A DNA stretch of 62,058 bases from Pseudomonadota bacterium. GTDB taxonomy: Bacteria; Pseudomonadota; Gammaproteobacteria; Xanthomonadales; Rhodanobacteraceae. Positions 8,398 through 18,484 of the stretch are shown here, one piece after another. Position 1 is the first letter of the stretch; each line of letters begins with the position of its first letter. The position numbers were made by a program, and so were the translations under genes. The DNA lies in contig JAJYTR010000009.1 of NCBI GenBank assembly GCA_021792975.1, positions 1-62,058 on the forward strand, given 5' to 3'. Below the pieces are notes generated by a model, which saw nothing but the letters and a program-made list of their open reading frames with translations, was not told where the DNA came from and made no database searches.

Positions 8398-8910
8398 ATG
8401 CCTTCATCCTCAAACCGCATCTTCCGCCTGCTGCCGGCATGGGCTGCTGCGGCCCTGCTCGCTGCCTGCGCGCCTGCGCCGATCTTCAAACCGGCACCCG
8501 ATACCGCCAACGTTCCGCCCGATACCGTGGCGCTGGCGCCCGAGCGCTACAGCGGACGCGCCGTGATCTGGGGCGGCCAGGTGGTGGCCGTGCAGAACCT
8601 GCCCGGCAGCACCGAGATCCAGATCCTGGGCTATCCGCTGGATGCCTCGCAGCGCCCGCTGCCGAACAGTCCGGCCGGCGGCCGCTTCATCGCGATCATG
8701 CGCGGTTACGTCGAACCGCTGAGCTACCCGGCCGGCGCGCTGGTGACCCTGACCGGTCACATCGAAGGCGTGCGCAGCGGCAGCGTGGGCGAGGCGCGCT
8801 ACGTGTTCCCGCTGGTGAAGGTGGATGCCGCGCACGTATGGACCGCCGCGGAACTGCGCAGCGACAGGCCGCACGTCAGTTTCGGGGTGGGCGTGGGCAT
8901 CATCCGCTGA
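8398..8910 (+). CDS. slp: Slp-family outer membrane lipoprotein
   Basis: 170 residues with a lipoprotein signal (WAAAALLAACAP, lipid Cys at about 24). The mature domain contains YSGRAVIWGGQVV, LPGSTEIQILGYPLD and the segment GRFIAIMRGYVEPLSYPAG typical of Slp/YeaY. These starvation- or stress-inducible lipoproteins stabilise the outer membrane. A TATGCT at about 8352 may be the -10 box. It is convergent with the DUF2058 gene, 9 bp apart. Confidence 0.88.
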   Translation: MPSSSNRIFRLLPAWAAAALLAACAPAPIFKPAPDTANVPPDTVALAPERYSGRAVIWGGQVVAVQNLPGSTEIQILGYPLDASQRPLPNSPAGGRFIAIMRGYVEPLSYPAGALVTLTGHIEGVRSGSVGEARYVFPLVKVDAAHVWTAAELRSDRPHVSFGVGVGIIR

Positions 8911-8919
8911 GACGCAGGC

Positions 8920-9510
8920 TCAGCCCGCGGCGGCGTCGGCATCGTCGTCGGCCGCCCCGGCATCGGGCAGCAGGGCCACGAACTGCGGCGCGACAGTCCG
9001 CACCGCCTCGGCGTCGGCGCGCGCCACCAGCAGATAGCGGCCGTCGAACTGCACCACGCCGAGCTCGCCGGCGTTCAGCGCCCGCAATTGCGCTTCGTCC
9101 ACGTGCACGCGACGGATCTTGCCGCCGTATTCGAAATGCCGCAGCAGTTCGGCGTCCGGCCGGTTCAGTGCCTTGCCCTCGAGCAGCGCGCGGGCACGTT
9201 CGCGCTGCTCCTTGCGCAGCCGCGCCTTCTCCGCCGCCAGACGCGCGGCCGCGGCCTGCTCGCGCTGCTCCTGCTCGCGACGCAAGGCGTAGGCGCGGGC
9301 CAGGTCGATCTCACCCTCGCCCTTGCGCGGCGGTTTGCCCGGGCCGGATCGCACGCCGGCCGCGGCAGCCGGTGCCGGCGAGCGGCCGGCGGCCGGAGCA
9401 GGCCGGCGGGGGCCGGCTTTCGGCCCGGCGGCCTCGCGCACCTGCGGTGCCGGCTGGGCCCCGGGCTTGAAGCCGGCCTTGAGCAGTTGCTCGCGGAGGG
9501 AGTCAGTCAT
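8920..9510 (-). CDS. DUF2058 (YaiL-like) protein
   Basis: 196 residues. The N-terminus MTDSLREQLLKAGFKP is the family signature. An Ala/Pro-rich linker, a charged coiled coil (about 75-115, ALRREQEQREQAAAARL) and a compact C-terminal domain (IRRVHVDEAQLRALNAGELGVV) follow. It is a cytoplasmic, probably nucleic-acid or ribosome associated protein with no proven role. Its upstream neighbour on the same strand is slyX. Confidence 0.88.
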   Translation of the reverse strand: MTDSLREQLLKAGFKPGAQPAPQVREAAGPKAGPRRPAPAAGRSPAPAAAAGVRSGPGKPPRKGEGEIDLARAYALRREQEQREQAAAARLAAEKARLRKEQRERARALLEGKALNRPDAELLRHFEYGGKIRRVHVDEAQLRALNAGELGVVQFDGRYLLVARADAEAVRTVAPQFVALLPDAGAADDDADAAAG

Positions 9511-9527
9511 GGAACACCTCTGCCCGA

Positions 9528-9740
9528 TCAGTAATGCGGCGGCGGCGGCTCGGTGCGCGTGTCGGGGTCGAGCGCCACCCGCACCGCAGCCAGTTCCAGC
9601 CGCAGCTCGGCCACCGTGCGCTCCAGCCGGTCCTGCCGCAGCGTGCGCGCGGCGTCGGTGGCCAGCAGCCCGTGCAGCGCCTCATCCAGAAAACTCAGCC
9701 GGATTTCGAGTTCGGTCAGGCGGCTTTCCAGCGTGCTCAC
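9528..9740 (-). CDS. slyX: SlyX family protein
   Basis: 70 residues forming one long amphipathic coiled coil ([19 protein letters not shown]...) and ending in the PPPPHY tail characteristic of SlyX. Function is unknown; the name comes from proximity to slyD in enterobacteria. Its start overlaps the ugd stop by 4 bp (ATGA), so it is translationally coupled to ugd. Confidence 0.88.
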   Translation of the reverse strand: MSTLESRLTELEIRLSFLDEALHGLLATDAARTLRQDRLERTVAELRLELAAVRVALDPDTRTEPPPPHY

Positions 9741-11080
9741 GGCGGTGTCTCCAGCGAGCGTCCGCGGCCGATGCCGTAATAGGCGATGCCGGCCGCCTCG
9801 ACACTGGCCGGATCGTACAGATTGCGGCCGTCGAACAGTACCGGCGTGCGCAGCATCGTGCGGATGCGCGCGAAGTCCGGGCTACGGAACACCTTCCACT
9901 CGGTGACCAGCACCAGGGCATCGGCGCCTTCCAGGACATCGTAGGGCTGCGCGCACAGCAGCAGGTCGGCGCGGCTGCCATAGATGCGCTCCACCTCGTT
10001 CCGGGCCTCAGGATCGAAGGCGCGCACGCGCGCGCCGGCTTCCCACAGGGCCTCCATCAGCGTGCGGCTGGGCGCCTCACGCATGTCGTCGGTCTCCGGC
10101 TTGAAGGCCAGGCCCCACAGCGCGATGGTGCGTCCCTGCAGCGCGCCGGCGAAGTGGCGCGACAGCAGCGTATACAGGTGCCGCTTCTGGGCCCGGTTGA
10201 CCTCCTCCACCGCGCGCAGCAGGCGGGGCGCGTAGCCATGCGCCTCGGCGGTATGCGCCAGCGCCCGCACGTCCTTGGGGAAACACGACCCGCCGTAGCC
10301 CGCTCCGGGATAGATGAAGTGGTAGCCGATGCGCGGATCGGCACCGATGCCGCGGCGGACGTGCTCGATGTCGGCGCCCGCCCGCTCGGCCAGGTTGGCC
10401 ATTTCGTTCATGAAGCTGATCTTGGTCGCCAGCATGGCGTTGGCGGCGTATTTGGTGAGTTCGGCCGAACGCGTGTCCATGGCCACGATGCGTTCGTGGT
10501 TGCGGTTGAAGGGCGCATACAGCTGCCGCAGCAGGTCCAGCGCCCGCGCGCTGTCGCTGCCGACGACGATGCGGTCGGGACGCATGCAGTCGTTGACGGC
10601 GTCACCTTCCTTGAGAAACTCGGGGTTGGAAATCACATCGAACGGCACCTCGACGCCACGCGCCGCCAGTTGCTCCGCGATGCATGCACGCACCCGTTCG
10701 GCGGTGCCGACCGGCACCGTCGACTTGTTCACGACCACCGTATAGCGCTGCAGGTGGCGGCCGATGCTGGCCGCCACGGTCAGCACGTAGCGCAGATCGG
10801 CGCTGCCGTCCTCCCCGGGCGGCGTGCCCACCGCGATGAACAGCAGCTCGCCGTGCGCCACGCCGGCGCCGGCGTCCACCGTGAAGTCCAGTTGCCCGGC
10901 CGCGTGATTGCGCTGGACCAGAGGCGCCAGACCGGGCTCGAAGATGGGGATGCGGCCCTGCTTGAGGGCCTCGACCTTTGCCGCGTCCACATCGACACAC
11001 AGGACCTGGTTGCCCATCTCGGCCAGGCAGGCGCCGGTGACCAGGCCTACGTAACCGGTGCCGAAAACGGTGATGCGCAT
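9737..11080 (-). CDS. ugd: UDP-glucose 6-dehydrogenase
   Basis: 447 residues, full length. NAD-binding GTGYVG (7-12), a [13 protein letters not shown] loop, the dimerisation helix region and the catalytic Cys266 in GGSCFPKD are present. It oxidises UDP-glucose to UDP-glucuronate with two NAD+, feeding exopolysaccharide, LPS and lipid A sugar pathways. slyX follows it. Near an amyloid operon it may also contribute matrix sugars, but they lie 12 kb apart and no link is shown. Confidence 0.95.
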   Translation of the reverse strand: MRITVFGTGYVGLVTGACLAEMGNQVLCVDVDAAKVEALKQGRIPIFEPGLAPLVQRNHAAGQLDFTVDAGAGVAHGELLFIAVGTPPGEDGSADLRYVLTVAASIGRHLQRYTVVVNKSTVPVGTAERVRACIAEQLAARGVEVPFDVISNPEFLKEGDAVNDCMRPDRIVVGSDSARALDLLRQLYAPFNRNHERIVAMDTRSAELTKYAANAMLATKISFMNEMANLAERAGADIEHVRRGIGADPRIGYHFIYPGAGYGGSCFPKDVRALAHTAEAHGYAPRLLRAVEEVNRAQKRHLYTLLSRHFAGALQGRTIALWGLAFKPETDDMREAPSRTLMEALWEAGARVRAFDPEARNEVERIYGSRADLLLCAQPYDVLEGADALVLVTEWKVFRSPDFARIRTMLRTPVLFDGRNLYDPASVEAAGIAYYGIGRGRSLETPP

Positions 11081-11139
11081 GACGGGTCACGCTGGCGGAA
11101 AGTCGCCGATTCTACGCGCAGCCGCATCCGCAGGCGGCT

Positions 11140-11171
11140 AAAAAAGGACGGGGCGCGATGTGCGCGCCCCG
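11140..11171 (-). terminator. Rho-independent terminator of the FKBP gene
   Basis: Arms CGGGGCGCG (11149-11157) and CGCGCCCCG (11163-11171) form a perfect 9-bp stem with a 5-nt loop. On the minus strand the stem is followed by TCC and six T residues (11145-11140). It lies just downstream of the FKBP stop, so this is the clearest intrinsic terminator in the window. Confidence 0.88.
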
Positions 11172-11203
11172 CCCCGACAACGCCGTTCGTGGCTGCAGCC
11201 GTA

Positions 11204-11947
11204 TTACTTGCCGCCGCCCGCCGCAGGCGCCGCCTGGTCGGCGGCCGCCGGGACGATCTTCAGGGTCTCCACATCGAAGATCAACGTTTCATTGGGCGGC
11301 ATCGGCCCCTGCGGCTTGTCGCCGTAGGCCAGACTGGAGGGAATGAACAATTTGAAATGGCTGCCCACTGGGAACATCGTCAGACCTTCGCGGAAGCCCG
11401 GAATGACGTTGGCCAGCGGGATGCTGGCGGGACCGCCATGGTCCGCCGATGCGTCGAATTTCTTGCCGTCGACGAAGGTGCCGGTGTAGTTGATCTGCAC
11501 CGTGTCGTTGGCAGTGGGCTTGGGGCCGGTGCCCATCTTGATGACTTCGTATTGCAGCCCGTCGGGCAGAGTCTTCACGCCGGGCCGGGTCTTGTTCTTG
11601 GCCAGGAAGGCGGCGCCCTCGGCGGCATTCTTGCGGGCTTCGGCGACACGCATGGCCTCGGCCTTGGCCTGCAGCTTCTTCATGAAGGCCTCGCGCACGG
11701 TCTTGGCCTCGGCCTCGCTCATGGCCGGTTTCTGGCCGGAGAGCACCGTGCGCAGCGCATCGGCCACGATGGCCGGATCCAGCTCCTGGCGCACCAGCGG
11801 CGGGATACCGCCGGCCAAGTCCATGCCCACGAGATAGCTGTTCTTGGCCTTCACGGTGGTCAGGGCCGGCGCCGCATGGGCCAAGCTCACGCCCAGCGTG
11901 GTGGTGAGAGCCGCCGCGAGCAGCGCGGGGCGCAGAATCTTGGACAT
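11204..11947 (-). CDS. fkpA: FKBP-type peptidyl-prolyl cis-trans isomerase, FkpA/Mip-like
   Basis: 247 residues. A signal peptide (MSKILRPALLAAALTTTLGVSLAHA) is followed by an FKBP_N dimerisation helix region (about 40-125) and an FKBP domain (about 140-235). Key FKBP segments include VQINYTGTFVDGKKFDAS, VIPGFREGLTMFPVGS and FIPSSLAYG. It is a periplasmic folding catalyst and chaperone for exported proteins. The ATG at 11947 has GAGGAA upstream. The transcript ends at the strong terminator 11171-11140. It could help outer-membrane and secreted proteins fold. Confidence 0.92.
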   Translation of the reverse strand: MSKILRPALLAAALTTTLGVSLAHAAPALTTVKAKNSYLVGMDLAGGIPPLVRQELDPAIVADALRTVLSGQKPAMSEAEAKTVREAFMKKLQAKAEAMRVAEARKNAAEGAAFLAKNKTRPGVKTLPDGLQYEVIKMGTGPKPTANDTVQINYTGTFVDGKKFDASADHGGPASIPLANVIPGFREGLTMFPVGSHFKLFIPSSLAYGDKPQGPMPPNETLIFDVETLKIVPAAADQAAPAAGGGK

Positions 11948-12176
11948 TCGGATTTCCTCGATGGATGGCGGACGCCCGGCGCCCGTGCGGCACCGATGCG
12001 GGCGGCCATTGTGAGGCCGCCGCAAGAGCTTGGCAAACCGCAGGGCACGGAACCCGGCGCAACGATGCAGCGTGGATTCATCCGTGCCGCACGCGGTGCC
12101 GCGTGCGATGTCGCGCGGACCGCGGCCGCATGTTGACGCTCCATCACCGCATCCGTACCATTGCGCGTTCCAGTGC

Positions 12177-12252
<76 letters not shown>

Positions 12253-12261
12253 ACGGTCCGA

Positions 12262-12337
12262 GTCCCCATCGTCTAGAGGCCTAGGACATCACCCTTTCAC
12301 GGTGGCGACCGGGGTTCGAATCCCCGTGGGGACGCCA
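12262..12337 (+). tRNA. tRNA-Glu (TTC)
   Basis: A 76-nt cloverleaf. The acceptor GTCCCCA pairs with TGGGGAC, the anticodon loop is CTTTCAC (anticodon TTC), the T-arm is CCGGGGTTCGAATCCCCG, and GCCA follows at the 3' end. It lies 9 bp after tRNA-Ala and is probably cotranscribed. Confidence 0.96.
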
Positions 12338-12384
12338 CATCGGCGACGATGCGGCAGCACTGGCGGCAAGGTAGGGCAAGGCGC

Positions 12385-12461
12385 GGAGCGGTAGTTCAGC
12401 TGGTTAGAATGCTGGCCTGTCACGCCGGAGGTCGCGGGTTCGAGTCCCGTCCGCTCCGCCA
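12385..12461 (+). tRNA. tRNA-Asp (GTC)
   Basis: A 77-nt cloverleaf. The acceptor GGAGCGG pairs with CCGCTCC, the anticodon loop is CTGTCAC (anticodon GTC), the T-arm is CGCGGGTTCGAGTCCCG, and GCCA is at the 3' end. It is the third member of the Ala-Glu-Asp cluster. Confidence 0.96.
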
Positions 12462-12478
12462 TTCCCGCAATCATGCGC

Positions 12479-12510
12479 AGGGCCCGGAGCGATTCGGGCC
12501 TTGTCGTTTG
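12479..12510 (+). terminator. Likely terminator of the tRNA cluster
   Basis: GGCCCG (12481-12486) and CGGGCC (12495-12500) form a 6-bp stem with an 8-nt loop, extendable by a G-T and an A-T pair. It is followed by TTGTCGTTT. It lies 18 bp after tRNA-Asp and 10 bp from the convergent DUF1249 stop. The T-tract is imperfect. Confidence 0.55.
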
Positions 12511-12520
12511 CGGGTTCCGC

Positions 12521-13009
12521 TCAGGCCGTCGCCAGCGTGCCGGCAGCGGTCCCGACCAGATGCAGCGTGTGCGGCATGTGCCCCTGCGCCGCGAGATATT
12601 CGAGCCAGCGGCTGAGGAAACTGGCCATGCGCAGGCGATGGCGCAGGATGTGCTGCGGCGGTGCGCGCAGATCAAGGACATCCCAGCGTCCGCGCCCGGG
12701 ATGGCAATGCAGCGCCTCGGCCAGATGCGCATCGAGATACATGCGCACCTGCGCTTCCGGCGCCCGGCGGCCGGTATCCGGATCGTGGAACGCGTAGGAC
12801 AGTTCCATCTGCAGCGTGTAGGTGTGGCGCTCGAAGACCTCCACACGCACATCCAGCCCATCGCCCACACCGGAGACATACACGCCGGGCGCACGCGCAT
12901 GCACCGCGAACAGCCGCTCGAGCCGGTGGTAGCTCTCGGCCTGCAGTCCCATCAGCAGCCCGAAGCGGCTGGGCAGCAGATGGATGATCCCGCGCGTTTC
13001 CAGTTGCAT
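12521..13009 (-). CDS. DUF1249 (YqiB-like) family protein
   Basis: 162 residues. The family pattern is visible in LPSRFGLLMGLQAESYHRLERLF, in VFERHTYTLQMELSYAF, and in APEAQVRMYLDAHLAEALHC followed by RHRLRMASFLSRWLEYLAAQGH. It is cytoplasmic with no established function, and in many gammaproteobacteria sits near nudF/cpdA. Here it follows ppsR by 25 bp. The ATG at 13009 starts the conserved N-terminus; the frame upstream is shadow of ppsR. Confidence 0.82.
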   Translation of the reverse strand: MQLETRGIIHLLPSRFGLLMGLQAESYHRLERLFAVHARAPGVYVSGVGDGLDVRVEVFERHTYTLQMELSYAFHDPDTGRRAPEAQVRMYLDAHLAEALHCHPGRGRWDVLDLRAPPQHILRHRLRMASFLSRWLEYLAAQGHMPHTLHLVGTAAGTLATA

Positions 13010-13034
13010 GGCGCGAGAGTAGCAGCCGCGTCGT

Positions 13035-13850
13035 TCACAGCAGGTGCCGTTCGATCCCCAACTGGGCCAGGATCTTGCTGCCGATCTCCTCGATCGAGGT
13101 GTGCGTGGTGTTGAGCACGGGGATGCCCTCGCTGCGGAACAGCCGGTCGGCCTGCGCCAGTTCCCAGCGGCACTGTTCCGGTTCGGCATAGCGGCTGCCG
13201 GGGCGGCGCTCGGCGCGGATCTGCGCCAGCCGCTCCGGCGCGATGGTCAGTCCGAACAGGCGCTGCCGGTGCGCACGCAGGCGCCGGGGCAATTCGGAGA
13301 GTTCCAGATCGTCCGGCGTTAGCGGGTAGTTGGCGGCGCGCAGCCCGAAGTGCAGCGCCATGTACAAGCAGGTGGGCGTCTTGCCCGAACGCGACACCCC
13401 CACCAGCACCAGATCGGCATCCTTGTAGCCCGGATCGAGCCCGTCGTCGTGCGCCAGCGCGTAGTTGGTGGCGTTGATGCGCGCCTCGTACTTGGCGAAA
13501 TCCACCAGGCCGTGCGCGCGGTTGACCAGCTTGTGCCGGCGCACGCCCAGTTCGGTCTCGAGCGGGCCGATGAAGGGCGCGAACACGTCCAGCATCAGCG
13601 CGCCGGTGCCGGCGATGATCTCGCTGAGTGCGGCATCCACCACGGTGTTGACCACGATCGGCCGCAGGCCGCTGCGCGCCCAGGCCGACTTGATGCGCGT
13701 GGCCGCGGCATTGGCCTTCTCGGTGTCGTCCACGAACGGCAGCCGATGGGTGTCGAAGCTGACGCCGTCGAACTGGGTGAGGATGCTGTGACCGATGGTC
13801 TCGGCGGTGATGCCGGTGGAATCGGAAACGAAGAACACGGTGCGTTGCAT
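13035..13850 (-). CDS. ppsR: PEP synthetase regulatory protein (bifunctional kinase/pyrophosphorylase)
   Basis: 271 residues, the normal DUF299 length. The N-terminus [20 protein letters not shown] and the P-loop [15 protein letters not shown] (about 150) are diagnostic. PpsR inactivates PpsA by ADP-dependent threonine phosphorylation and reactivates it by Pi-dependent phosphorolysis. It is divergent from ppsA across a 173-bp intergenic region, the usual arrangement. The start at 13850 is chosen to match the conserved N-terminus. Confidence 0.95.
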   Translation of the reverse strand: MQRTVFFVSDSTGITAETIGHSILTQFDGVSFDTHRLPFVDDTEKANAAATRIKSAWARSGLRPIVVNTVVDAALSEIIAGTGALMLDVFAPFIGPLETELGVRRHKLVNRAHGLVDFAKYEARINATNYALAHDDGLDPGYKDADLVLVGVSRSGKTPTCLYMALHFGLRAANYPLTPDDLELSELPRRLRAHRQRLFGLTIAPERLAQIRAERRPGSRYAEPEQCRWELAQADRLFRSEGIPVLNTTHTSIEEIGSKILAQLGIERHLL

Positions 13851-14023
13851 GGCGGCTCCCGCACGGACCCGCGCAGTGTAGCCAGCGCCCTGCGCGGGCT
13901 GCGGCGCGATCGCGCGGTAATCGTTTGCAGGCGCATGCCGCATGCGGACCGCGGCGGTCAAACGGTTGTTTCAATCCGGTGCGCGCCGGACAATGACCTG
14001 CTGATCCCTTGCGGAGTGCCGTC

Positions 14024-16387
14024 TTGAATCCATCCGTGCTGTGGCTGCATGAGATCGGCCTAGCCGACCACGACCAGGTGGGCGGCAAGAATTCCTCACT
14101 GGGCGAGATGATCCGCGAACTCGCCGCTGCGCGGGTGTCGGTGCCGGGCGGCTATGCCACCACCGCGCACGCGTTCGAGCGGTTTCTGGCGCAGGACGGA
14201 CTGGATGCGCGCATCCGCGCGCGACTGCACGCGCTGGACGCCGACGACACGCAGGCACTGGCCGCGGCTGGCAGCGAGATCCGCGGCTGGATTCTGGCCA
14301 CGCCGCTGCAGCGCGAGCTGGAGCAGGCCATCCGCAGCGCCTATCGCCAGCTCTCGGCCGACAGTGGCCAGGCCGCGGCCGCGGTGGCGGTGCGCTCCTC
14401 GGCCACCGCCGAGGATCTGCCCGACGCCTCCTTCGCCGGCCAGCAGGAGACCTTCCTCAATGTGGTCGGCGAAGACGCCGTGGTGGTGAAGGTGCACGAG
14501 GTGTTTTCCTCGCTGTTCAACGACCGCGCCATTTCCTACCGTGCTCACCACGGCTACGCGCACGACCGGGTGCACCTCTCCGCCGGCGTGCAGCTGATGG
14601 TGCGCTCCGACCTCGCCACTTCCGGCGTGATGTTCACGCTGGACACCGAATCGGGCTTCCGCGAGGTGGTGTTCATCACCGCCAGCCACGGCCTCGGCGA
14701 GATGGTCGTGCAGGGCGCGGTCAATCCCGACGAGTACTACCTGTACAAGCCCAACCTGCGCGCCGGGCGCCCCGCCCTGCTGCGCCGCCAGCTGGGCAGC
14801 AAGCAGCAGCGCATGGTGTTCTCCGACGCGCCCGGCGAGCGCGTGCGCGTCGAACCCACGCCCGCAGCGCTGCGCGGGCAGTTCTGCCTCGGGCCGGCGG
14901 ACCTGGACGAACTGGGCCGCCTGGCGCTGGCCATCGAGACGCACTACGGCCGTCCCATGGACATCGAGTGGGGAAAGGACGGCAACAGCGGCCGCATCTA
15001 CATCCTGCAGGCGCGCCCGGAGACCGTGCGTTCGCGCACGATGCGGCTGGAGCGCTACACGCTGGCCCGGCGCGGCCCGGTGCTGGCGGAAGGCCGCGCC
15101 ATCGGCCAGAAGATCGGCGCCGGCACGGCGCGCGTGGTGGCTTCGGTGGCCGACATCCACCAGGTGCGGCCCGGCGACGTGCTGGTCACGGACATGACCG
15201 ATCCCGACTGGGAGCCGATCATGAAGCGCGCCGCCGCCATCGTCACCAACCGCGGCGGGCGCACCTGTCACGCCGCCATCATCGCGCGCGAACTGGGCAT
15301 CCCCGCGGTGGTCGGCTGCGGCGATGCCACACGGCGCGTGCGTGATGGCGCGGCAGTGACGGTTTCCTGCGCCGAAGGCGACGCCGGGTTCGTCTACGAC
15401 GGCCTGCTGTCATTCGAGCGCAACGAGACGGACCTGGGCGCAATGCCGCCGGCGCCGCTGAAGATCATGATGAACGTGGCCAACCCCGAGCGCGCGTTCG
15501 ACTTCGCCATGCTGCCCAACGCCGGCGTGGGTCTGGCGCGACTGGAGATGATCATCGCCAGCCACATCGGCGTGCATCCGCGCGCGCTGCTCGAGTACGA
15601 CCGCCAGGACGCAGAGACGCGTGCGAAGATCGACGCGCGTATCGCCGGTTACGCCGGCCCGGTGGACTTCTATGTCGACCGCCTGGCCGAGGGCGTCGCC
15701 GCCATCGCCGCCGCCTTCGCGCCGCACCCGGTGATCGTGCGCCTGTCCGATTTCAAGTCCAACGAATACGCCAACCTGATCGGCGGCAACGCCTACGAAC
15801 CGCATGAGGAAAACCCGATGATCGGCTTCCGCGGCGCCAGCCGCTACGTCGATCCCGGCTTCGCCGGCGCCTTCGCGCTGGAGTGCCGGGCGATGCGCAA
15901 GGTGCGCGAGACGATGGGCCTCGGCAACGTCTGGGTGATGATCCCGTTCGTGCGCACTCTCGACGAAGGCCGCCGGGTGATCGAGGTGCTGGCGCGCAAC
16001 GGCCTCGAGCGCGGCAGGAACGGGCTCAAGGTGATCATGATGTGCGAACTGCCGTCCAACGCGCTGCTGGCCGACGAGTTCCTGGAGATCTTCGACGGCT
16101 TCTCGATCGGCTCCAACGATCTCACGCAACTGACGCTGGGGCTGGACCGCGACTCGGCCATCGTCGCCCCGCTGTTCGACGAGCGCAACGCGGCAGTGAA
16201 GAAACTGCTGGCCATGGCCATCGCCGCGGCGCGCGCCAAGGGCAAGTACGTGGGTATCTGCGGACAGGGTCCGTCCGACCACCCCGACCTCGCGGAGTGG
16301 CTGATGGATCAGGGCATCGAATCGATGTCGCTGAATCCCGATACGGTGGTGGACACCTGGCTACGGCTGGCCCGTCGCGCCGGCTGA
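14024..16387 (+). CDS. ppsA: Phosphoenolpyruvate synthase
   Basis: 787 residues. It has an N-terminal PEP/pyruvate-binding ATP-grasp domain ([18 protein letters not shown]...), the phosphohistidine swivel domain [14 protein letters not shown] with His416, and a C-terminal TIM barrel with catalytic Cys746 in [11 protein letters not shown]. It converts pyruvate and ATP to PEP, AMP and Pi in gluconeogenesis. The TTG at 14024 is preferred because GGAG lies 7 bp upstream; an in-frame TTG at 14009 is less well placed. It is regulated by the divergent ppsR. The stop abuts the convergent methyltransferase stop (TGATCA). Confidence 0.95.
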   Translation: MNPSVLWLHEIGLADHDQVGGKNSSLGEMIRELAAARVSVPGGYATTAHAFERFLAQDGLDARIRARLHALDADDTQALAAAGSEIRGWILATPLQRELEQAIRSAYRQLSADSGQAAAAVAVRSSATAEDLPDASFAGQQETFLNVVGEDAVVVKVHEVFSSLFNDRAISYRAHHGYAHDRVHLSAGVQLMVRSDLATSGVMFTLDTESGFREVVFITASHGLGEMVVQGAVNPDEYYLYKPNLRAGRPALLRRQLGSKQQRMVFSDAPGERVRVEPTPAALRGQFCLGPADLDELGRLALAIETHYGRPMDIEWGKDGNSGRIYILQARPETVRSRTMRLERYTLARRGPVLAEGRAIGQKIGAGTARVVASVADIHQVRPGDVLVTDMTDPDWEPIMKRAAAIVTNRGGRTCHAAIIARELGIPAVVGCGDATRRVRDGAAVTVSCAEGDAGFVYDGLLSFERNETDLGAMPPAPLKIMMNVANPERAFDFAMLPNAGVGLARLEMIIASHIGVHPRALLEYDRQDAETRAKIDARIAGYAGPVDFYVDRLAEGVAAIAAAFAPHPVIVRLSDFKSNEYANLIGGNAYEPHEENPMIGFRGASRYVDPGFAGAFALECRAMRKVRETMGLGNVWVMIPFVRTLDEGRRVIEVLARNGLERGRNGLKVIMMCELPSNALLADEFLEIFDGFSIGSNDLTQLTLGLDRDSAIVAPLFDERNAAVKKLLAMAIAAARAKGKYVGICGQGPSDHPDLAEWLMDQGIESMSLNPDTVVDTWLRLARRAG

Positions 16388-17041
16388 TCAGTCGGCCGCC
16401 GCGGCCGGCCGCGCGGGTGCCGGTGCCGCGTGCCGGTAGCTGTACACCGTGGCCGGCGGCATGTTGCGCCAGGCCACGCCGCACCGCTGCGCGCGCAGAC
16501 CGTGGCGTTCGCGCAGCGCCGGCGGCACCGGGCTGAACGGCCCATAGGTGAACTGCACCAGGCGTCCCTGCGGATGCAGCAGGGACGTGCTCGCGGCGAT
16601 CACGCGCGCCACCACCGCGCGCGGCATCGACAGCAATCCCAGTCCGCTGATCACCGCGGCCACCGAGTGGCCGGCGATCCCGTGCCGTGCCGCCAGTTCG
16701 GCGATGTGGCAGGCGTCGGCGCATTCGACTCGCACGCGTGGGAAGCGCCGCATGAGGATGCGGTGCAGATCGCGGTTCAACTCGATCACCAGCAACTGCT
16801 GCGGGGCGACGCCCGCGTCCAGCAGCGCCTGCGTGAACACGCCGGTACCGGCTCCCAGTTCGATCACCGGCGCGTCCGCTGCGAACGCCACCGCCGGCAA
16901 CTGCGCCACCATCAGCCGGGCCAGTTGCGTGCCGGAGGGCGAGACCGCCGCCGTGCGCAATGGATCGCGCGCCCAGGCCCGCACGAACGCCAGCCAGTGC
17001 GCGGGATCGTGCCGTCGGGTTGCGCCAGTGGAGATCGTCAT
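16388..17041 (-). CDS. SAM-dependent methyltransferase, phospholipid N-methyltransferase-like
   Basis: 217 residues. A class I methyltransferase fold is shown by motif I VIELGAGTGVFTQALL (about 60-75), an acidic motif II end (LLVIELNRDLH) and ISGLGLLSMP. The lead-in FVRAWARDPLRTAAVSPSG is shared with PmtA-type phosphatidylethanolamine N-methyltransferases and with rRNA dimethylase-like proteins. Phospholipid methylation is plausible but unproven. It ends directly against ppsA and has a low-complexity Ala/Pro tail. Confidence 0.72.
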   Translation of the reverse strand: MTISTGATRRHDPAHWLAFVRAWARDPLRTAAVSPSGTQLARLMVAQLPAVAFAADAPVIELGAGTGVFTQALLDAGVAPQQLLVIELNRDLHRILMRRFPRVRVECADACHIAELAARHGIAGHSVAAVISGLGLLSMPRAVVARVIAASTSLLHPQGRLVQFTYGPFSPVPPALRERHGLRAQRCGVAWRNMPPATVYSYRHAAPAPARPAAAAD

Positions 17042-17264
17042 TTAGGACATTTTCCCGGTTGGGCCTGCGTGCGACGCCGTCTATGCTGCCTGCCAGCAGC
17101 GGCGCTGGCGGGCCTCTTCCGTGTACGACGCACACGCGGTGCGACCTGCGCAGTGCAGACCGCGACTGTATCGCACCTCCGGACCCAAGGGCTTGAATGC
17201 GCTGCCGGAGCCGCGTCATGATCGGTCGGGACGCGGGAATGCTGGTGGGGGGCATGCACGCATC

Positions 17265-17702
17265 ATGAACCGAAGATTACGAATCCGTCTGCTGGCCGTC
17301 GCACTGCTGGCCGGCGTTCTGGCGCAGGCGTCGTGGGCGCAGGACAGCGGGGCCCAGGCGGCGCCGGCCGCGGCCGCAAGCGCCGCCGTGCAAGCCTGGG
17401 GGCCCGTGCAGCCCACATCGCAGTGCCTCGACCCGGCCGCCGTCGACCGCTGGCACCGGCTGGACGAGCGCACCGTGCTCGCCGCCACCCGCGGCGGCGG
17501 CTACTTCGAGCTGCGCTTCGCCGATGCCTGCGCCAGCAGCACCCGGCCCAGCGCCTGGCAGATGTCCGCACAGGCGCCCGGACGCCTGTGTGGATTCGCC
17601 GGCGAGGTGGCGGTGGACGCCGAAGGCAACCTGTGCCGCATCGCCGGCCTGCGGCGTCTGGACCGCGCGCAGTTCGACGCTCTCGAGAAGCGGGAGCGGT
17701 AG
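17265..17702 (+). CDS. Secreted DUF6491-like protein
   Basis: 145 residues. A signal peptide (MNRRLRIRLLAVALLAGVLAQASWAQ) and an Ala-rich linker precede a domain with CLDPAAVDRWHRLDERTVL, YFELRFADACASS, LCGFAGEVAV and CRIAGLRRL. The pattern and its conserved cysteines match DUF6491, small periplasmic proteins of unknown role. It lies 65 bp upstream of pxpB on the same strand but is not clearly part of that operon. Confidence 0.68.
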   Translation: MNRRLRIRLLAVALLAGVLAQASWAQDSGAQAAPAAAASAAVQAWGPVQPTSQCLDPAAVDRWHRLDERTVLAATRGGGYFELRFADACASSTRPSAWQMSAQAPGRLCGFAGEVAVDAEGNLCRIAGLRRLDRAQFDALEKRER

Positions 17703-17767
17703 GCGGCCGCGTCTGCCAGCGGCCCGGTTCTTGCCGGCCTGCCCTGCCCTGCGGCAGGCTGCAGGGA

Positions 17768-18484
17768 ATGGAATATCCGCAAGCCCAGCCGCTCGGCGAA
17801 GAGGCGCTGCTGCTGCAGTGGGACGAGCGCGTCGACGCGCGGCTCAATGCGGCCGTGCATGCCGCGGCCACCATCGTGCGCAGCGCGGCATTGCCCGGTG
17901 TGCACGAGCTGGTGCCGGCCTACGCCAGCCTGCTGGTGCGTTTCGATGCGTCGATCTGGAGCACAGGCGGCCGGCGCGATGCCCACGCCGCGCTCCACGC
18001 GAAGCTGATCGAGATACTCGCAGCGGGCGGCGGCAAGGTGGAGGTCGCGCCGCCGCCCGCGCGCGTGCATGAGATCGCCGTGCGCTATGGAGGCGAGGAC
18101 GGGCCGGACCTGGCCGGGCTGGCCTCGACGCTGGGCCTGGACGAGGCCGAGGTGATCACCCGTCATACCGCCCCGCTGTACCGCGTGGCCATGCTGGGCT
18201 TCGCACCCGGCTTCGCCTACCTGCTGGGACTCGATCCGCGGCTGGCGGCACCGCGGCGGCCCCGGCCGCGCACGCGCGTGCCGGCGGGCAGCGTGGCCAT
18301 CGGCGGTCTGCAGACCGGCATCTACCCGGCGGCGCTGCCGGGCGGCTGGCAACTGGTCGGACGCACCGCGCGGGTGCTGTTCGACGCCGCGCGGCAGCCG
18401 CCGGCCCTGCTGCAGCCCGGCGATGGCGTGCGGCTGGTGGCGCTGTTCCCGCACGCGGCGGCATCCGGCCGCGCCAGCGTATGA
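17768..18484 (+). CDS. pxpB: 5-oxoprolinase subunit PxpB
   Basis: 238 residues of the KipI/AHS1 family. PLGEEALLLQWDERVD at the N-terminus and the signature MLGFAPGFAYLLGLDPRL are present, followed by PRTRVPAGSVAIGG. PxpA, PxpB and PxpC form the prokaryotic ATP-dependent 5-oxoprolinase that opens pyroglutamate to glutamate. The start at 17768 fits the conserved N-terminus. It overlaps pxpC by 4 bp. Confidence 0.93.
   Translation: MEYPQAQPLGEEALLLQWDERVDARLNAAVHAAATIVRSAALPGVHELVPAYASLLVRFDASIWSTGGRRDAHAALHAKLIEILAAGGGKVEVAPPPARVHEIAVRYGGEDGPDLAGLASTLGLDEAEVITRHTAPLYRVAMLGFAPGFAYLLGLDPRLAAPRRPRPRTRVPAGSVAIGGLQTGIYPAALPGGWQLVGRTARVLFDAARQPPALLQPGDGVRLVALFPHAAASGRASV

Noticed and set aside
9323-12136. 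A 937-codon open frame antisense to ugd and the FKBP gene
   Set aside because: It is a high-GC shadow: ugd and the FKBP gene have full family motifs on the other strand, while this frame has none and crosses a clear terminator.
14009-14023. TTG at 14009 as the ppsA start
   Set aside because: The Shine-Dalgarno GGAG lies inside this extension and is well spaced from the TTG at 14024.
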